From positions 1-46,795 of the forward strand of contig CAMBPO010000016.1 of assembly GCA_945869725.1 (NCBI GenBank): 46,795 nt of DNA, written 5' to 3'. The notes under the pieces were generated by a model. The model did not search any database, was not told where the DNA came from, and saw only the letters and a program-made list of their open reading frames with translations. The number at the start of each line of letters is the position of its first letter. Within the stretch, counting starts at the first letter, position 1. Positions 34,560 through 44,718 of the stretch are shown piece by piece. Source of the stretch: Klebsiella pneumoniae. Its GTDB lineage: Bacteria; Pseudomonadota; Gammaproteobacteria; Pseudomonadales; Pseudohongiellaceae. Made by a program: the position numbers and the translations under genes.

Positions 34560-37016
34560 TTAAATGGGTGCGCCGGGTGGCATCGGCAACGGCGCACTTA
34601 ATAAACTGTTTTCCGCACCCCGTTGCAGGCGGTTTTCGATTTCGTCCCGCGCCATCTGATAGTGGGCCTGCCACGGACTGTCGGAGACAGACTCTGCATC
34701 ATCCAGCCACTCATCCAGATTAGCCAAGGTGTGGTTGATCATGGCTTTTACCTGATTATCAACGCGCTCCGACTGCAGAACAGCCAGCATGCGATACAAC
34801 AAAACATTATTGACTGAACGTTGCACACTGCCCAGCTGATCGGTTTGACGTGGTGCATAAAAGGTATTTTCAACCAGTCGCGACAACACCAGCTCTACCG
34901 AGGGCAGGGAGTTATCCAGCATATTTAGGTTGTTGATACGCGTCAGCCGTTCGGCCTGCAGAATCCCGGCGATGGTGTGATCTGCCGCAGTTTCCGCGAT
35001 GGTGGCGAAGTCGACCCCAACCGAGGTGCGCAAAGGAAAACTCTCCCGATTGCGCCCATACCCCGGCGGTTTGGGCGGAATGACGGACAATATTTCTGGC
35101 GATAACGCAAGTAACTCGGGCCTTAAGGTCAACAGCAGCGCATCGAGTGCGCGCAGCTGACGGGCGGCATCGACCGGCACTACCAATGGCGACTGTGGTG
35201 CGCTGCCGTCGTAAACTGAATATTCATAATACGTGCCGCCCACCAGACGATGCACTGCTGAGACCTGATAACGATGTAACAAATACAAGGGCACCAGAAT
35301 CTCTTCGAGTTCGGCATACGGTTGGCCCACACGCAGATTATCGGACCCAAAGCGTTGCAGAGCGTCGGCACGCACATCCAACAGGCGTTGCAATTCCTCT
35401 ACCGGATCAGCGCCGTTGTCCCACACATGCGAGAGCGGATGTGCACCGCCTTCTGCGTTGGTATCCAGATCGGTAATGTAATACAGACCGGCATCTTTGT
35501 TCTCTTGCAGAATCGCAGCCAGACCCGCATCCTCAGCAGCCGCGTCAGCGAACTGGCTGTAGCCATATTTGATGGTCTGGAAATCCCACTGGCCCAGCCC
35601 GATGTCATACGCATTGAGGGCGTCCAGAACCCCTTGATCGCTGATCTCCAGCGAAGGATGCGGGTAATCCATGACCGAGGCCCGATTGTTAACACTGGCC
35701 GCAAAATTGTGGGCGATACCCAGGGTATGTCCGACTTCATGCGCCGACAACTGGCGTATACGAGACAGCGCCAGCTCCTGAATCGCCTGATCCGATCCTT
35801 CAGTAGCCAGCCCCATCAAGGATTGAGCAATACGATAATTCTGCCTGACGCGCAGTGAACCCAGTGTCACTTTGCCCTTGATAATTTCACCGGTGCGCGG
35901 ATCGATCACACTGGAGCCATAAGACCATCCGCGCGTGGAGCGATGCACCCACTGAATCACGTTGTAGCGGATATCCATGGGGTCAACATCTTCCGGCAGA
36001 ATTTCAACCTGAAACGCATTATCAAAACCGATGGCTTCAAATGCAGAATTCCACCAACGCGCACCATCCAGCAATGCACTGCGCACCGGCTCCGGCACGC
36101 CGGCATCCAGATAATAAATAATCGGTTTGACGGCTTCGCTGCGGGCCGCTGTGGGATCACGTTTTTCCAGCCGGTGACGGGAAATATAACGTCGGGTCAT
36201 GTCTTCATTGATGGGCGCGGCATAATCCATAAACCCACGTGACCAGAATCCGGATTCCGGATGAAAGTCGCGCGCCTCATAACCCGGTTCTGGCAGTTGC
36301 ACAAACGAGTGGTGCTGACGCACCGTGATGCTTTCCGGCGTGGGTGTCACTGAACGCACCAGACTGCCGGGCTGATTACCCGCGAACGTCAGCTGGGCTT
36401 CAAATTCAGAGTTCAGGGGAAAGTTGCGGGTTCTGTCCATGTAAATGGCTGAACGTTGTTTATCGACGCTGTAATTTCCCTGCTGACTGCTGGCCAGTGT
36501 CGCCGACACACCGTGCGCATCGGTGAGCAGAAAATCCGTCAAATCAATCAAAACAGCGTCAGCATCGCTGGCGAGCACGGTAAAACCGGCGAGGATGGAT
36601 TCGGCAAACGCTTCCTGCACAGACAGGCGTTCCGCGGCACTGTCTGAGTCGGCGCGATAATCCAGATTGATATGTTTAAGAAACACTTTGTTGCCGTGGC
36701 GCTCAAATCGCACTACCCGGCTGTCGCCCACCTGGCCACGATCAAGTCCGATATCGTTGGATCCTATTCCCGTGGACAAGGCGTTGGCATACAGAAAATC
36801 TTCGTTCCAGCGATCGACTTGCAACAGCAACTGACCGGTATCAGGTTTGTAATAAAAATCGAAGTAACCCGCCTGATATTCAGCATCACTGGTCAGTTCA
36901 TCCCAACTGGCTGCTTCTGCAGATGACCTGGCGAAGAACTGGCTGCCCGGCACCACAAGCGCCAGCGTTATTATCAGACGCGGTAAAAAACGAAAAACAG
37001 CAGCAGTGGATATCAT
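34560..37016 (-). CDS. Secreted zinc-dependent metalloprotease, DUF5117/gluzincin-like
   Basis: The 818-residue protein starts with a cleavable signal peptide (hydrophobic LIITLALVVPGSQFFA after Arg residues) and is exported. It carries an extended zinc motif HEVGHTLGIAHN with H426, E427, H430 and H436. The N-terminal half contains VVRFERHGNKVFL and RYISRHRLEKRDP, typical of the DUF5117-type metalloproteases of marine Gammaproteobacteria and Bacteroidetes, which are usually 800-900 residues. I chose ATG at 37016 because it begins the signal peptide; an upstream in-frame start adds 30 residues that would mask it. Substrate unknown. Confidence 0.87.
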   Translation of the reverse strand: MISTAAVFRFLPRLIITLALVVPGSQFFARSSAEAASWDELTSDAEYQAGYFDFYYKPDTGQLLLQVDRWNEDFLYANALSTGIGSNDIGLDRGQVGDSRVVRFERHGNKVFLKHINLDYRADSDSAAERLSVQEAFAESILAGFTVLASDADAVLIDLTDFLLTDAHGVSATLASSQQGNYSVDKQRSAIYMDRTRNFPLNSEFEAQLTFAGNQPGSLVRSVTPTPESITVRQHHSFVQLPEPGYEARDFHPESGFWSRGFMDYAAPINEDMTRRYISRHRLEKRDPTAARSEAVKPIIYYLDAGVPEPVRSALLDGARWWNSAFEAIGFDNAFQVEILPEDVDPMDIRYNVIQWVHRSTRGWSYGSSVIDPRTGEIIKGKVTLGSLRVRQNYRIAQSLMGLATEGSDQAIQELALSRIRQLSAHEVGHTLGIAHNFAASVNNRASVMDYPHPSLEISDQGVLDALNAYDIGLGQWDFQTIKYGYSQFADAAAEDAGLAAILQENKDAGLYYITDLDTNAEGGAHPLSHVWDNGADPVEELQRLLDVRADALQRFGSDNLRVGQPYAELEEILVPLYLLHRYQVSAVHRLVGGTYYEYSVYDGSAPQSPLVVPVDAARQLRALDALLLTLRPELLALSPEILSVIPPKPPGYGRNRESFPLRTSVGVDFATIAETAADHTIAGILQAERLTRINNLNMLDNSLPSVELVLSRLVENTFYAPRQTDQLGSVQRSVNNVLLYRMLAVLQSERVDNQVKAMINHTLANLDEWLDDAESVSDSPWQAHYQMARDEIENRLQRGAENSLLSAPLPMPPGAPI

Positions 37017-37137
37017 GAACCTGAACTCCGGGTTGTCAGCCTGTTGGGCTATCACATTGATATCCGGAGCGTAACACAGCAACAGGTCTGGACAGAACTG
37101 CGTCAATTTAGCCTGACTGTTTATGCCAAGTAACTAT

Positions 37138-40100
37138 TTATGCCAAATAGCTGCGCAGGCGCGGATTAACGTCATGTCGTCGCAGCAACTGCTCCAGCGC
37201 CCATTGCAATTCGGCCGGCACCTCACGCAGGAATCTGACCTGCTCATTGTCCAGCAGTGCAACGGGCACACCATCCTTGTACAGCAGGCGGTTGCGCGTG
37301 GTTTTGGCCAGTTTTACATCGGGCAGAAACAAGGGCAGGTTGTTGACCGGATCCACGGCGGACAGACTGCAATAAATCGCCTCATTAAAGTCGCTGCTGA
37401 ATTTTTCATGCTCGCTGCCTGCGCGTTCCAGATGTGCTTTACGCTCAGCCAGTTTTGTGGCTGCCTCGCGCAAAGGCGCAACATTCTCTGGCAAGGTAAA
37501 TTGTTCACCGCCCAGACCTTCGATAAAACGGCCACCGCGCAGCTTGCCTTGCAATTCCTGACGCCGCAGCACTGGCAGCAGATCACGCCACGCGGGGGCA
37601 ATGCTCTCTCGCGCCACAATCTGGCGACTGATGACGCCCCAGCGTTGCAAATAGACAGAAACCAGTGTCTCCAGCGCAGGCTCGTCCAGTTCTGCAGGCT
37701 CAGGCTTGTATAACAAAGACCAGCGGCCGGCGTCTTCCACGCTGTAACCGGTGCGTCGGGAACGATGTCGCCCTGACGCTGCACCGGAACCCGCAGCCCC
37801 GGACATTGCCATACCGGACATCGCAGCCCCGGACCGTAATGAAGGCTTGCGCGCATCCGGCGTCAGCAGCGCGCGCAATCCGGTAAAACCGTCACTGGTG
37901 AGTAATCCACTAGCGACCAGTTCTGACAGCGCCTGCTCCAATTGAGCAGGCAACAAACCGGTACGTTGTCTGATCTCGGCAAAAAAGCTGGCACCACGCT
38001 TTTTTAGATCATTCAACACAGCCCCGGCATTGCCCGAGAGATCTGCCATTACTGTCGGGACTGGCGCGGCCAATTGCTGCCAGACATCCATATGGATACG
38101 CGACGCAATCGAAATGGGTGTGGTCTTGATCGGCCCGCCGCTGCGTTTGCTGCCCGCGCGCACGGCGCTGACAGGTGCCGGGCTGATCAAACGCCCCCAC
38201 CCCAGGCGTCCGCTCACGCACAACAGATCCAGCCATGACGGGTCATAAAAACTCAGGCGCGCGGGCAGGATATCGCCCTCCCAGGCTGCCGCAGGAGCAG
38301 ACATGCCATCAAGCCTGTCCATGGTTCGCTGCAGTAAGGCCTGCGCTTCCGGCGCCGAAGGCAATGGCACTGGTTTGGGTTTGATGGTCTGAGTGCGCAG
38401 CTCATGCAGCCCGAACAAATACAGCGTGTACGCCTGCAGGGAAACCGGTTTGATAGACTCGCGATGTGCATCGAGGGTGTAACGGTGAATACGCTGCAAC
38501 AGTCGCCTTTCACACCATTCCAGCGATGCATCATCCGTGCGCGCAACACTGGCTTGTGTAAAACGGCCGCGGAACACAAAACCTTCCTGTTCCAGCATCA
38601 GCAGCGCCATGTCTATTTTTTTAACTGGCAGGCCGCTTTTTTCTGCCAGCTGCAGAGCGGTAACAGGGCCTGACACATCCAATCGTCTGCGCACAACAGT
38701 TTGTATGGCAGCATCGGCCTCAATGGCTTGCAACATTTTTGCCGGCAACACCGGCTCCTGCTCACACAGGGCAGCGGGAAACATCGCACGCCAGGCGGGC
38801 AGCATTTCTGCCGTCAGCAATATCGCGGGGGTCACGCCTGTCGCCAGCACCCTGCAGACACGGCCCTGCTGATGTAAACCATCAAACAGACGCTGCAGTG
38901 TTGCTGACGACAACTCCGCTTCGGTCATAAACCCGGCGCAATACAAACCGTCGTGAACTTCTTCGCTGTCACGCATCAGCGGCCAGGCTTCATCACGCAC
39001 ACGGGCGATGGCGCGCTCATCCAGTCGACTGTAAGCATCGGTTTCAGCCGGATCAACCCAACTGCGGTTTTTAATGGCATTGGTGCGCCGCTCTTCAAAC
39101 GGCGCATCATCCAGAAATGCATACGGCCGCGCATTGATGATTTCCTGCGCAAACGGTGATGGCTCACGCAGATCCAGTGCAATCAATGTGTGCTCCTTGG
39201 CTTCAAATCTGCGCAGCAGCTCAAGCAGCCCTTCAATGTCCATGGCCTCTGTCAGACAATCATGAATGGTCTGTTGCACCAGGGGATGAAAAGGAATCTC
39301 GCGCTTGCCGGTAATATTTTCCTGACACGCCAGTTGATCGGGAAACACCTGCGCCACCAGATCTTCGGCATCCATACGCTGGAATTGCGGCGGCACACGC
39401 TTGCCGGCGCGGTTACGCTGAATGGCCAGCGAACGAGTGGCATTCCAGCGCCAGCGCACTTCAAACATCGGCGCGTCCAGCAGGGCTTGTGTCAGCACGT
39501 CAGTCACAGAATTGCTGTGCAGATAATTAAACACGTCGTCTAGGGGAAAACTGTGCACCGAACCGAGGGAGATCACAATGCTGTCTTCGTTCGCGGCTGC
39601 CTGTAATTCAAAATTAAAGGTGCGACAAAAACGCTTGCGCAGTGCCAGCCCCCAGGCTTTGTTCAGACGACTGCCAAACGGCGCGTGTATGACCACATGC
39701 ATGTCACCGACTTCGTCAAAAAAGCGCTCCATGACAATGGTGTCTTGCGTCGGCATCACCTGCAGCGCTTTGCGGCCCGCATGTAAATAGTCCACCAGTT
39801 GCTGCGCTGCAGAACGTGGCAGTCCCAACTCACCGGTCAGCCACAGTACCGCCTTGTCAGGCCCTTCATTTAACAGATAGTCATCAATGCTTGAGCGCAA
39901 ACGCGACACAGAAAAAGACAGTTCTGCCGTTCTGCCCGGACCCTCGCCGATCCAGAATGGCACCGACGGTTTCTGGCCATGTGCATCACGCACCCGCACC
40001 TTGAGCCCATCCACTTTCATCATCTGCCAGCTGTGTGTGCCGAGGGTAAAAATGTCACCCGGCAACGTCTCCAGTGCAAAATCTTCATTCAGATTGCCCA

Positions 40101-41676
40101 CCACAATGTCATCCGGATCGAGCACCACCTGATAATCGAACATATCAGGTATCGCGCCACCGTTGGTCAGCGCGGTCAGCCGTGCACCGCGGCGGGCACT
40201 GACCCGCTGGTTGATGCGATCAAGGTGCAGCCAGGCGCCACGTCTCCCTAATCGGGTGGAATAACCATCCGCCAGCATCACCACCAGCTCATCAAACACC
40301 GACCGCTCAAGATTGCGATAGGGCCAGGCGCGGGTCATCAGCGCAAACAACTCATCCATGGACTGCGGCGAGGGATCTTCATCCTGACGCGCCGCCAGCT
40401 CCGCCACAATCTGCTGCGACAGAATATCCAGCGGCTGCTCGGGCATCAGAATTTTGTCCAGCTCTGCGCGGTGAATGCTGTCGACCAGCGCGGTACATTC
40501 CACCAGATCATCACGGGTGAGCGGAAACAGAATGCCTTTGGGAGTGCCGCCCACTGAGTGGCCACTGCGGCCCACACGCTGCAAAAAGGTGGCAATACTG
40601 TTGGGTGAGGCAAACTGCACCACCAGATCCACGGCGCCGATATCAATACCCAGCTCCATGGATGCTGTCGCCACCAGCACTTTTAACTTGCCGGCTTTTA
40701 ATTGCTGCTCGGCTTTGTGACGACGCTCTTTGCTCATGCTGCCATGATGCGAACTCACCAGACTGGCGCCGGCATCACCAAACAAACTATCGGCACCCAG
40801 ACGCTCAGACAACGCCATGGCCAGACGCTCCGACAAACGTCGGGTGTTCACAAACACCAACGTGGTCTGATGTTGTTTGATCAGTTCAATCAGCCGCTCA
40901 TATAACTCGCCCCAGACCTCATTGCTCATCAGGGCCGACAAGGGTGAGGAAGGCACTTCAATACGGATATCCCGCTTGCGGTTATGTCCACTGTCGACAA
41001 TGACACAGTCCGATACAGGATGATTGCCCGTCAGATAATTGGCCACCATGGCAATCGGCTTCTGCGTCGCAGACAAACCGATACGTTGCAGCGGCTGATC
41101 AGTCAGCGACTGTAATCGCTCCAGGGACAACGACAGATGCGAACCGCGCTTGTCGCCGAGCATGGCGTGGATCTCGTCGATGATGACCGTGGTGACACCG
41201 CGTAACATCTGGCGACCGTGGATACTGGTCAGCAGCAGGTACAACGACTCCGGCGTGGTCACCAGGATATGCGGCGGCTTGCGCAGCATCTTCTGCCGCT
41301 CGGCCGGTGGAGTATCACCTGAACGTACTGCGATGCGAATGCCTGCCGGATGCGCTCCCTGCAAAAACAATTCATCTTCTATGCCCGCCAGTGGGACCTG
41401 CAGATTGCGCTCAATATCATTACTGAGCGCCTTGAGAGGAGAGATGTAAAGTATGCGGGTTACTGACGGTAATTCAGACTTCTGTGCCTGCCAGACCAGA
41501 TCATCAATCGCAGCATAAAACGCGGCAAGGGTTTTACCGCTGCCGGTTGGGGCGGCAATCAGCGTGTGCCGTCCGGCCTTTATGGACGGCCATGCCTCTG
41601 CCTGAGCCGGCGTAGGCTGCCCAAGCGTGGATTCAAACCAGGCTCGACTGGCAGGATGAAAGGCGGACAGTGACAT
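37138..41676 (-). CDS. lhr: Lhr-family superfamily 2 DNA helicase, full length
   Basis: The 1512-residue ATP-dependent 3'-5' helicase has the Lhr core followed by the long C-terminal extension; E. coli Lhr is 1538. Motifs: Q-like QPTPAQAEAWP, Walker A APTGSGKT (42-49), motif II VIIDEIHAMLGDKRG, motif III GLSATQ, and motif VI FLQRVGRSGH after TASMELGIDIGAVDLVVQF. A Ser/Gly/Ala/Met linker with short repeats lies about 230 residues before the end. Lhr proteins act in DNA repair, including repair of crosslink or oxidative damage. I chose ATG at 41676 because AGGT precedes it; an ATG at 41745 adds 23 unconserved residues and would lie across the predicted operator. Confidence 0.93.
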   Translation of the reverse strand: MSLSAFHPASRAWFESTLGQPTPAQAEAWPSIKAGRHTLIAAPTGSGKTLAAFYAAIDDLVWQAQKSELPSVTRILYISPLKALSNDIERNLQVPLAGIEDELFLQGAHPAGIRIAVRSGDTPPAERQKMLRKPPHILVTTPESLYLLLTSIHGRQMLRGVTTVIIDEIHAMLGDKRGSHLSLSLERLQSLTDQPLQRIGLSATQKPIAMVANYLTGNHPVSDCVIVDSGHNRKRDIRIEVPSSPLSALMSNEVWGELYERLIELIKQHQTTLVFVNTRRLSERLAMALSERLGADSLFGDAGASLVSSHHGSMSKERRHKAEQQLKAGKLKVLVATASMELGIDIGAVDLVVQFASPNSIATFLQRVGRSGHSVGGTPKGILFPLTRDDLVECTALVDSIHRAELDKILMPEQPLDILSQQIVAELAARQDEDPSPQSMDELFALMTRAWPYRNLERSVFDELVVMLADGYSTRLGRRGAWLHLDRINQRVSARRGARLTALTNGGAIPDMFDYQVVLDPDDIVVGNLNEDFALETLPGDIFTLGTHSWQMMKVDGLKVRVRDAHGQKPSVPFWIGEGPGRTAELSFSVSRLRSSIDDYLLNEGPDKAVLWLTGELGLPRSAAQQLVDYLHAGRKALQVMPTQDTIVMERFFDEVGDMHVVIHAPFGSRLNKAWGLALRKRFCRTFNFELQAAANEDSIVISLGSVHSFPLDDVFNYLHSNSVTDVLTQALLDAPMFEVRWRWNATRSLAIQRNRAGKRVPPQFQRMDAEDLVAQVFPDQLACQENITGKREIPFHPLVQQTIHDCLTEAMDIEGLLELLRRFEAKEHTLIALDLREPSPFAQEIINARPYAFLDDAPFEERRTNAIKNRSWVDPAETDAYSRLDERAIARVRDEAWPLMRDSEEVHDGLYCAGFMTEAELSSATLQRLFDGLHQQGRVCRVLATGVTPAILLTAEMLPAWRAMFPAALCEQEPVLPAKMLQAIEADAAIQTVVRRRLDVSGPVTALQLAEKSGLPVKKIDMALLMLEQEGFVFRGRFTQASVARTDDASLEWCERRLLQRIHRYTLDAHRESIKPVSLQAYTLYLFGLHELRTQTIKPKPVPLPSAPEAQALLQRTMDRLDGMSAPAAAWEGDILPARLSFYDPSWLDLLCVSGRLGWGRLISPAPVSAVRAGSKRSGGPIKTTPISIASRIHMDVWQQLAAPVPTVMADLSGNAGAVLNDLKKRGASFFAEIRQRTGLLPAQLEQALSELVASGLLTSDGFTGLRALLTPDARKPSLRSGAAMSGMAMSGAAGSGAASGRHRSRRTGYSVEDAGRWSLLYKPEPAELDEPALETLVSVYLQRWGVISRQIVARESIAPAWRDLLPVLRRQELQGKLRGGRFIEGLGGEQFTLPENVAPLREAATKLAERKAHLERAGSEHEKFSSDFNEAIYCSLSAVDPVNNLPLFLPDVKLAKTTRNRLLYKDGVPVALLDNEQVRFLREVPAELQWALEQLLRRHDVNPRLRSYLA

Positions 41677-41713
41677 CTGATTGACCTGTGAACGGATGTT
41701 GACCCAATAAAAT

Positions 41714-41733
41714 ACGTGGATACTTATACAGTA
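41714..41733 (-). promoter_or_regulatory. Candidate LexA (SOS) box upstream of lhr
   Basis: On the minus strand the site reads TACTGTATAAGTATCCACGT: the left half TACTGTATA is identical to the LexA consensus half-site, and the spacing CTG-N10-CAC differs from CTG-N10-CAG by one base. It overlaps a TATACT -10-like motif and lies 38-57 bases before the lhr ATG. A perfect TTGACA (minus strand of 41756-41761) is upstream, at 21 bases from TATACT, too far for an ideal pair. Confidence 0.45.
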
Positions 41734-41847
41734 TAAATCACACAATTATCGATGCTGTCAATCCGCTACAAACGGCTGCGAACAGAATTTGTGAAGATCC
41801 AGGCAACGGGGTTGTGCGTATCTTGATAGACTTAATCGCTGACAGAA

Positions 41848-42384
41848 TTGGCTCACCTACCCAACCGTGAGGACAACACCATCGAAAGCGCATTTTCCGA
41901 GTGGATAACCAATAATCGACATCTTGCGCCCATTGTGGTGAGCGGGCTGGCGTTTGCAGAGTCATGTGTAGGAATCGGCATTTTTGTGTCAGGTGCACTC
42001 CTGTTAATCGCCACAACCCTGCTCTACAACAACGGCATTGTCGATCTTTACCAGATCGGGTTTTTGGCATTCTTCGGCGCAATTGCCGGGGATCAGGTTG
42101 GCTTCTGGGTAGGCTACCGTGCTGGCCCCGGTTTTCACCACACACGCCTGGCCAAACGATATGCCCAACAACTGGCCAAAGGCGAAAACATGGTGTTGCG
42201 ACATGGCGGTTTTGCGGTGTTTATCGGACGTTACATCCCGGCTATCCGCAGCCTGGTACCGGCATTGCTCGGTGTTGCGGGCTACGACCGGCGCAAGTAT
42301 GTGTTGTTGGATACGCTGGCCTGCGCCACGTGGGCAGTCGCACTTTGCTTGCTGTCCTTGCTCGGGTCAACAGCGCTGGGGTAG
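41848..42384 (+). CDS. DedA/VTT-family membrane protein
   Basis: The 178-residue protein has about four hydrophobic segments and the family pattern: AFAESCVGIGIFVSGALLL near the start, FFGAIAGDQVGFWVGYRAG, then the reentrant-loop motif FIGRYIPAIRSLVPALLGVAG with the conserved arginine. DedA proteins in bacteria affect membrane potential, division and polymyxin or biocide resistance, and some act as undecaprenyl-phosphate flippases. The start is uncertain: TTG at 41848 is the longest option and has no clear ribosome binding site. It is divergent from lhr and 87 bases before lepB. Confidence 0.87.
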   Translation: MAHLPNREDNTIESAFSEWITNNRHLAPIVVSGLAFAESCVGIGIFVSGALLLIATTLLYNNGIVDLYQIGFLAFFGAIAGDQVGFWVGYRAGPGFHHTRLAKRYAQQLAKGENMVLRHGGFAVFIGRYIPAIRSLVPALLGVAGYDRRKYVLLDTLACATWAVALCLLSLLGSTALG

Positions 42385-42392
42385 AGCCTTGA

Positions 42393-42421
42393 TTGACCGG
42401 CCAGCGCCAATCACGTAATGT
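42393..42421 (+). promoter_or_regulatory. Candidate promoter for lepB-gcvTHP
   Basis: TTGACC (42393-42398), a 17-base spacer and TAATGT (42416-42421). The -35 is good and the -10 poor. It lies about 50 bases before the lepB ATG. Confidence 0.35.
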
Positions 42422-42471
42422 TGCCGCTACGTTTTGAACGTGCTTTGTTTGACCAACGAGAAAGATGTTTA

Positions 42472-43131
42472 ATGAAACACTACGTAAGTGCCTTCTGGCG
42501 CGAAAACCGCAAATTCCTGCTGATACTTGCCTGCATTGTGTGTTTCAAAAGCGCCATCGCTGACCTGAATTCCATCTCCGGTCGCTCAATGCAACCCACG
42601 TTACTGGATGGCGATAAAGTCTGGGTCAACAAACTCGCCTATGACCTTAAAATTCCTTTTACCGATATAGCCTTGATCTCCACCGGCGAACCAGAACATG
42701 GCGATATTGTGATCATCGATTCATCAGCGGCTGGCAAGCGCCTGGTCAAGCGCATCATCGGCCTTCCCGGCGATACTGTGTATATGCGCAATAACGTGCT
42801 GATGGTGAACGAAATAATCGTCGACTTCGAAGTGCTTGAGGAAAATCGCGACGCCGTCACCATTCAAGAGCACCTGTTTGATAGCATCCACCAAGCCATG
42901 CTGTCCCCAAGCCGCAACAACCGTGCAACACGCAGCTACGGCCCGGCGCAGGTACCTGAGGATCATTTTTTTGTGTTGGGTGACAACCGCGATAACAGCG
43001 CAGACAGTCGCCTCTACAGTTTTATTCCGCGGGAACAGATCGTTGGTCGTTCCAGTTCTGTGGTGTTTTCTCTGGACAGTGAACAGAGTTTTCGACCGCG
43101 TAGTGGTCGTTTTCTGGCCGAATTGGACTAA
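42472..43131 (+). CDS. lepB: Signal peptidase I
   Basis: The 219-residue inner-membrane serine protease cleaves signal peptides of exported proteins. One N-terminal hydrophobic helix precedes the catalytic Ser39 in [13 protein letters not shown]. The general base is K93 in [12 protein letters not shown]. The box E signature [11 protein letters not shown] is intact. It is shorter than E. coli LepB (324), with a single membrane anchor. ATG at 42472 was chosen over an in-frame start at 42418, which overlaps the predicted promoter. gcvT begins 20 bases after the stop, an unusual neighbour that may share the transcript. Confidence 0.95.
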   Translation: MKHYVSAFWRENRKFLLILACIVCFKSAIADLNSISGRSMQPTLLDGDKVWVNKLAYDLKIPFTDIALISTGEPEHGDIVIIDSSAAGKRLVKRIIGLPGDTVYMRNNVLMVNEIIVDFEVLEENRDAVTIQEHLFDSIHQAMLSPSRNNRATRSYGPAQVPEDHFFVLGDNRDNSADSRLYSFIPREQIVGRSSSVVFSLDSEQSFRPRSGRFLAELD

Positions 43132-43151
43132 TCAAACCGGGGGATCTGTTT

Positions 43152-44282
43152 GTGGGTTTGCGTACCGCATTGTTTGAAAAACACGTCGAAGCTGGCGCCC
43201 GAATTGTCGACTTTGGCGGCTGGGATATGCCCATTCAATACGACTCCCTGATCAATGAGCATCACGCGGTTCGTCAACACGCGGGTGTTTTTGATGTATC
43301 GCATATGACCATTGTTGACGTCACCGGCCCTGATGCTGAAAAGTGGCTGCGCTTTTTGCTGGCCAACGACGTGGCCCGATTAAAAGCAACCGGACATGCC
43401 TTGTACTCAGGCATGTTGACCGAGCAGGCAGGCGTGATCGACGATCTGATTGTCTATCGCATGGCGTGGGGATTCCGTCTGGTCGTTAACTGCGCAACCC
43501 GCGAAAAAGATCTGGCGTGGATGAATAAGCAGCTGACCGGCTTCGACGCACAGCTCACCGAACGGCCGGAGCTTGCCATTCTGGCGGTGCAAGGCCCGGC
43601 TGCGATAAATATTGTCATGGACTTGTTGAACCGCAAAGGCGGTCTGTCCGCGGCTGCTCAAGTCGGCAGCCTGAAAAATTTCAGTGGTGCAGAGCTTGGT
43701 AGCTGGTTTATTGCCCGCACCGGCTACACCGGCGAAAACGGCGTCGAAATGATGTTGCCGAACACCGAAGCGCCGGGCATCTGGGATGATCTGCTTGCGG
43801 CGGGCGTGAAACCCATCGGATTAGGCGCACGCGACACCTTACGTCTGGAGGCCGGCATGAATCTGTACGGTCACGACATGGATGAAAGTATTTCCCCCTT
43901 GTCAGCCAATATGGCGTGGACAATTGCCTGGGAACCGGCTGACCGTCATTTTATCGGACGCAGCGCGCTGCAACACCAGCGTGAAGCGCAGCAACGCGGC
44001 GAGCTGCCGACAATGTGCGGTCTGGTCATGGAGGAGCGCGGTGTACTGCGCGAAGGGCTACGAGTGCAATGCACATTTGCCGATGGCACGGTCAGCGACG
44101 GGGTGATCACCAGTGGCACTTTCTCTCCGACATTGAAGCATGGCATCGCATTGGCTAGAATTCCCTCGAATCCGAAAAATGCCGCACTGACCCAATGTGA
44201 AGTCGACATCCGCGGCAAACTCATCCCCGTGCGCCTGGTGAAACCGGGTTTTGTTCGCCTGGGCAAAAAAGTATTTATATAA
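43152..44282 (+). CDS. gcvT: Glycine cleavage system T protein (aminomethyltransferase)
   Basis: The 376-residue enzyme transfers the aminomethyl carbon from lipoyl-GcvH to tetrahydrofolate, releasing ammonia. Recognisable stretches are the opening [38 protein letters not shown], the folate-site region [11 protein letters not shown] and [18 protein letters not shown]. Length is usual (364 in E. coli). The start is GTG at 43152, supported by GGGGGA upstream. It opens the contiguous gcvT-gcvH-gcvP operon. There is no space for a glycine riboswitch between lepB and gcvT. Confidence 0.97.
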   Translation: MGLRTALFEKHVEAGARIVDFGGWDMPIQYDSLINEHHAVRQHAGVFDVSHMTIVDVTGPDAEKWLRFLLANDVARLKATGHALYSGMLTEQAGVIDDLIVYRMAWGFRLVVNCATREKDLAWMNKQLTGFDAQLTERPELAILAVQGPAAINIVMDLLNRKGGLSAAAQVGSLKNFSGAELGSWFIARTGYTGENGVEMMLPNTEAPGIWDDLLAAGVKPIGLGARDTLRLEAGMNLYGHDMDESISPLSANMAWTIAWEPADRHFIGRSALQHQREAQQRGELPTMCGLVMEERGVLREGLRVQCTFADGTVSDGVITSGTFSPTLKHGIALARIPSNPKNAALTQCEVDIRGKLIPVRLVKPGFVRLGKKVFI

Positions 44283-44334
44283 GCCACATCATTACCCACT
44301 ATTCACTAAAACTGACAAAAACGAGGAACTCTCC

Positions 44335-44718
44335 GTGAGCGATTTTCCCGATGATTTGAAATATTCTGCAACCCACGAGTGGGTGCGTCTGGAAGACGAC
44401 GGCACTGTCACTATGGGCATCACTGACCACGCACAGGAACTGCTGGGCGACATCGTTTTTATCGACCTGCCCGAAGAAGGCAAAGTGATTGATGCCAGAC
44501 AGGAAATGAGTGTTGTCGAGTCCGTCAAAGCGGCGTCCGATATTTATGCACCAATCTCCGGCGAAATCATTGCCGTCAACGAAGATCTGGCGGATGCCCC
44601 TGAGACCGTCAACACTGCGCCGTATACCGACGGCTGGATCTGCCGCATTTTGCCCAGTAATCCCGCTGAACTCGAAGAGCTGCTCGACGCAGATACCTAC
44701 GCCGGAATGTGTGAATGA
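44335..44718 (+). CDS. gcvH: Glycine cleavage system H protein (lipoyl carrier)
   Basis: The 127-residue carrier shuttles the aminomethyl group between P and T proteins on a lipoyl-lysine arm. The lipoylation site is K65 in [12 protein letters not shown], and the family features [11 protein letters not shown] and [13 protein letters not shown] precede it. I chose GTG at 44335 because GAGGA stands 7 bases upstream and the family begins just before KYSATHEW; an in-frame start at 44251 lies inside gcvT. The gcvP ATG overlaps its stop by 4 bases. Confidence 0.97.
   Translation: MSDFPDDLKYSATHEWVRLEDDGTVTMGITDHAQELLGDIVFIDLPEEGKVIDARQEMSVVESVKAASDIYAPISGEIIAVNEDLADAPETVNTAPYTDGWICRILPSNPAELEELLDADTYAGMCE

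Noticed and set aside
37123..37713. A 196-codon plus-strand open frame opposite the 3' part of lhr
   Set aside because: It is a shadow of the lhr coding sequence, with no family features.
43132..43151. A glycine riboswitch before gcvT
   Set aside because: Only 20 bases separate lepB and gcvT, too short for a glycine aptamer.
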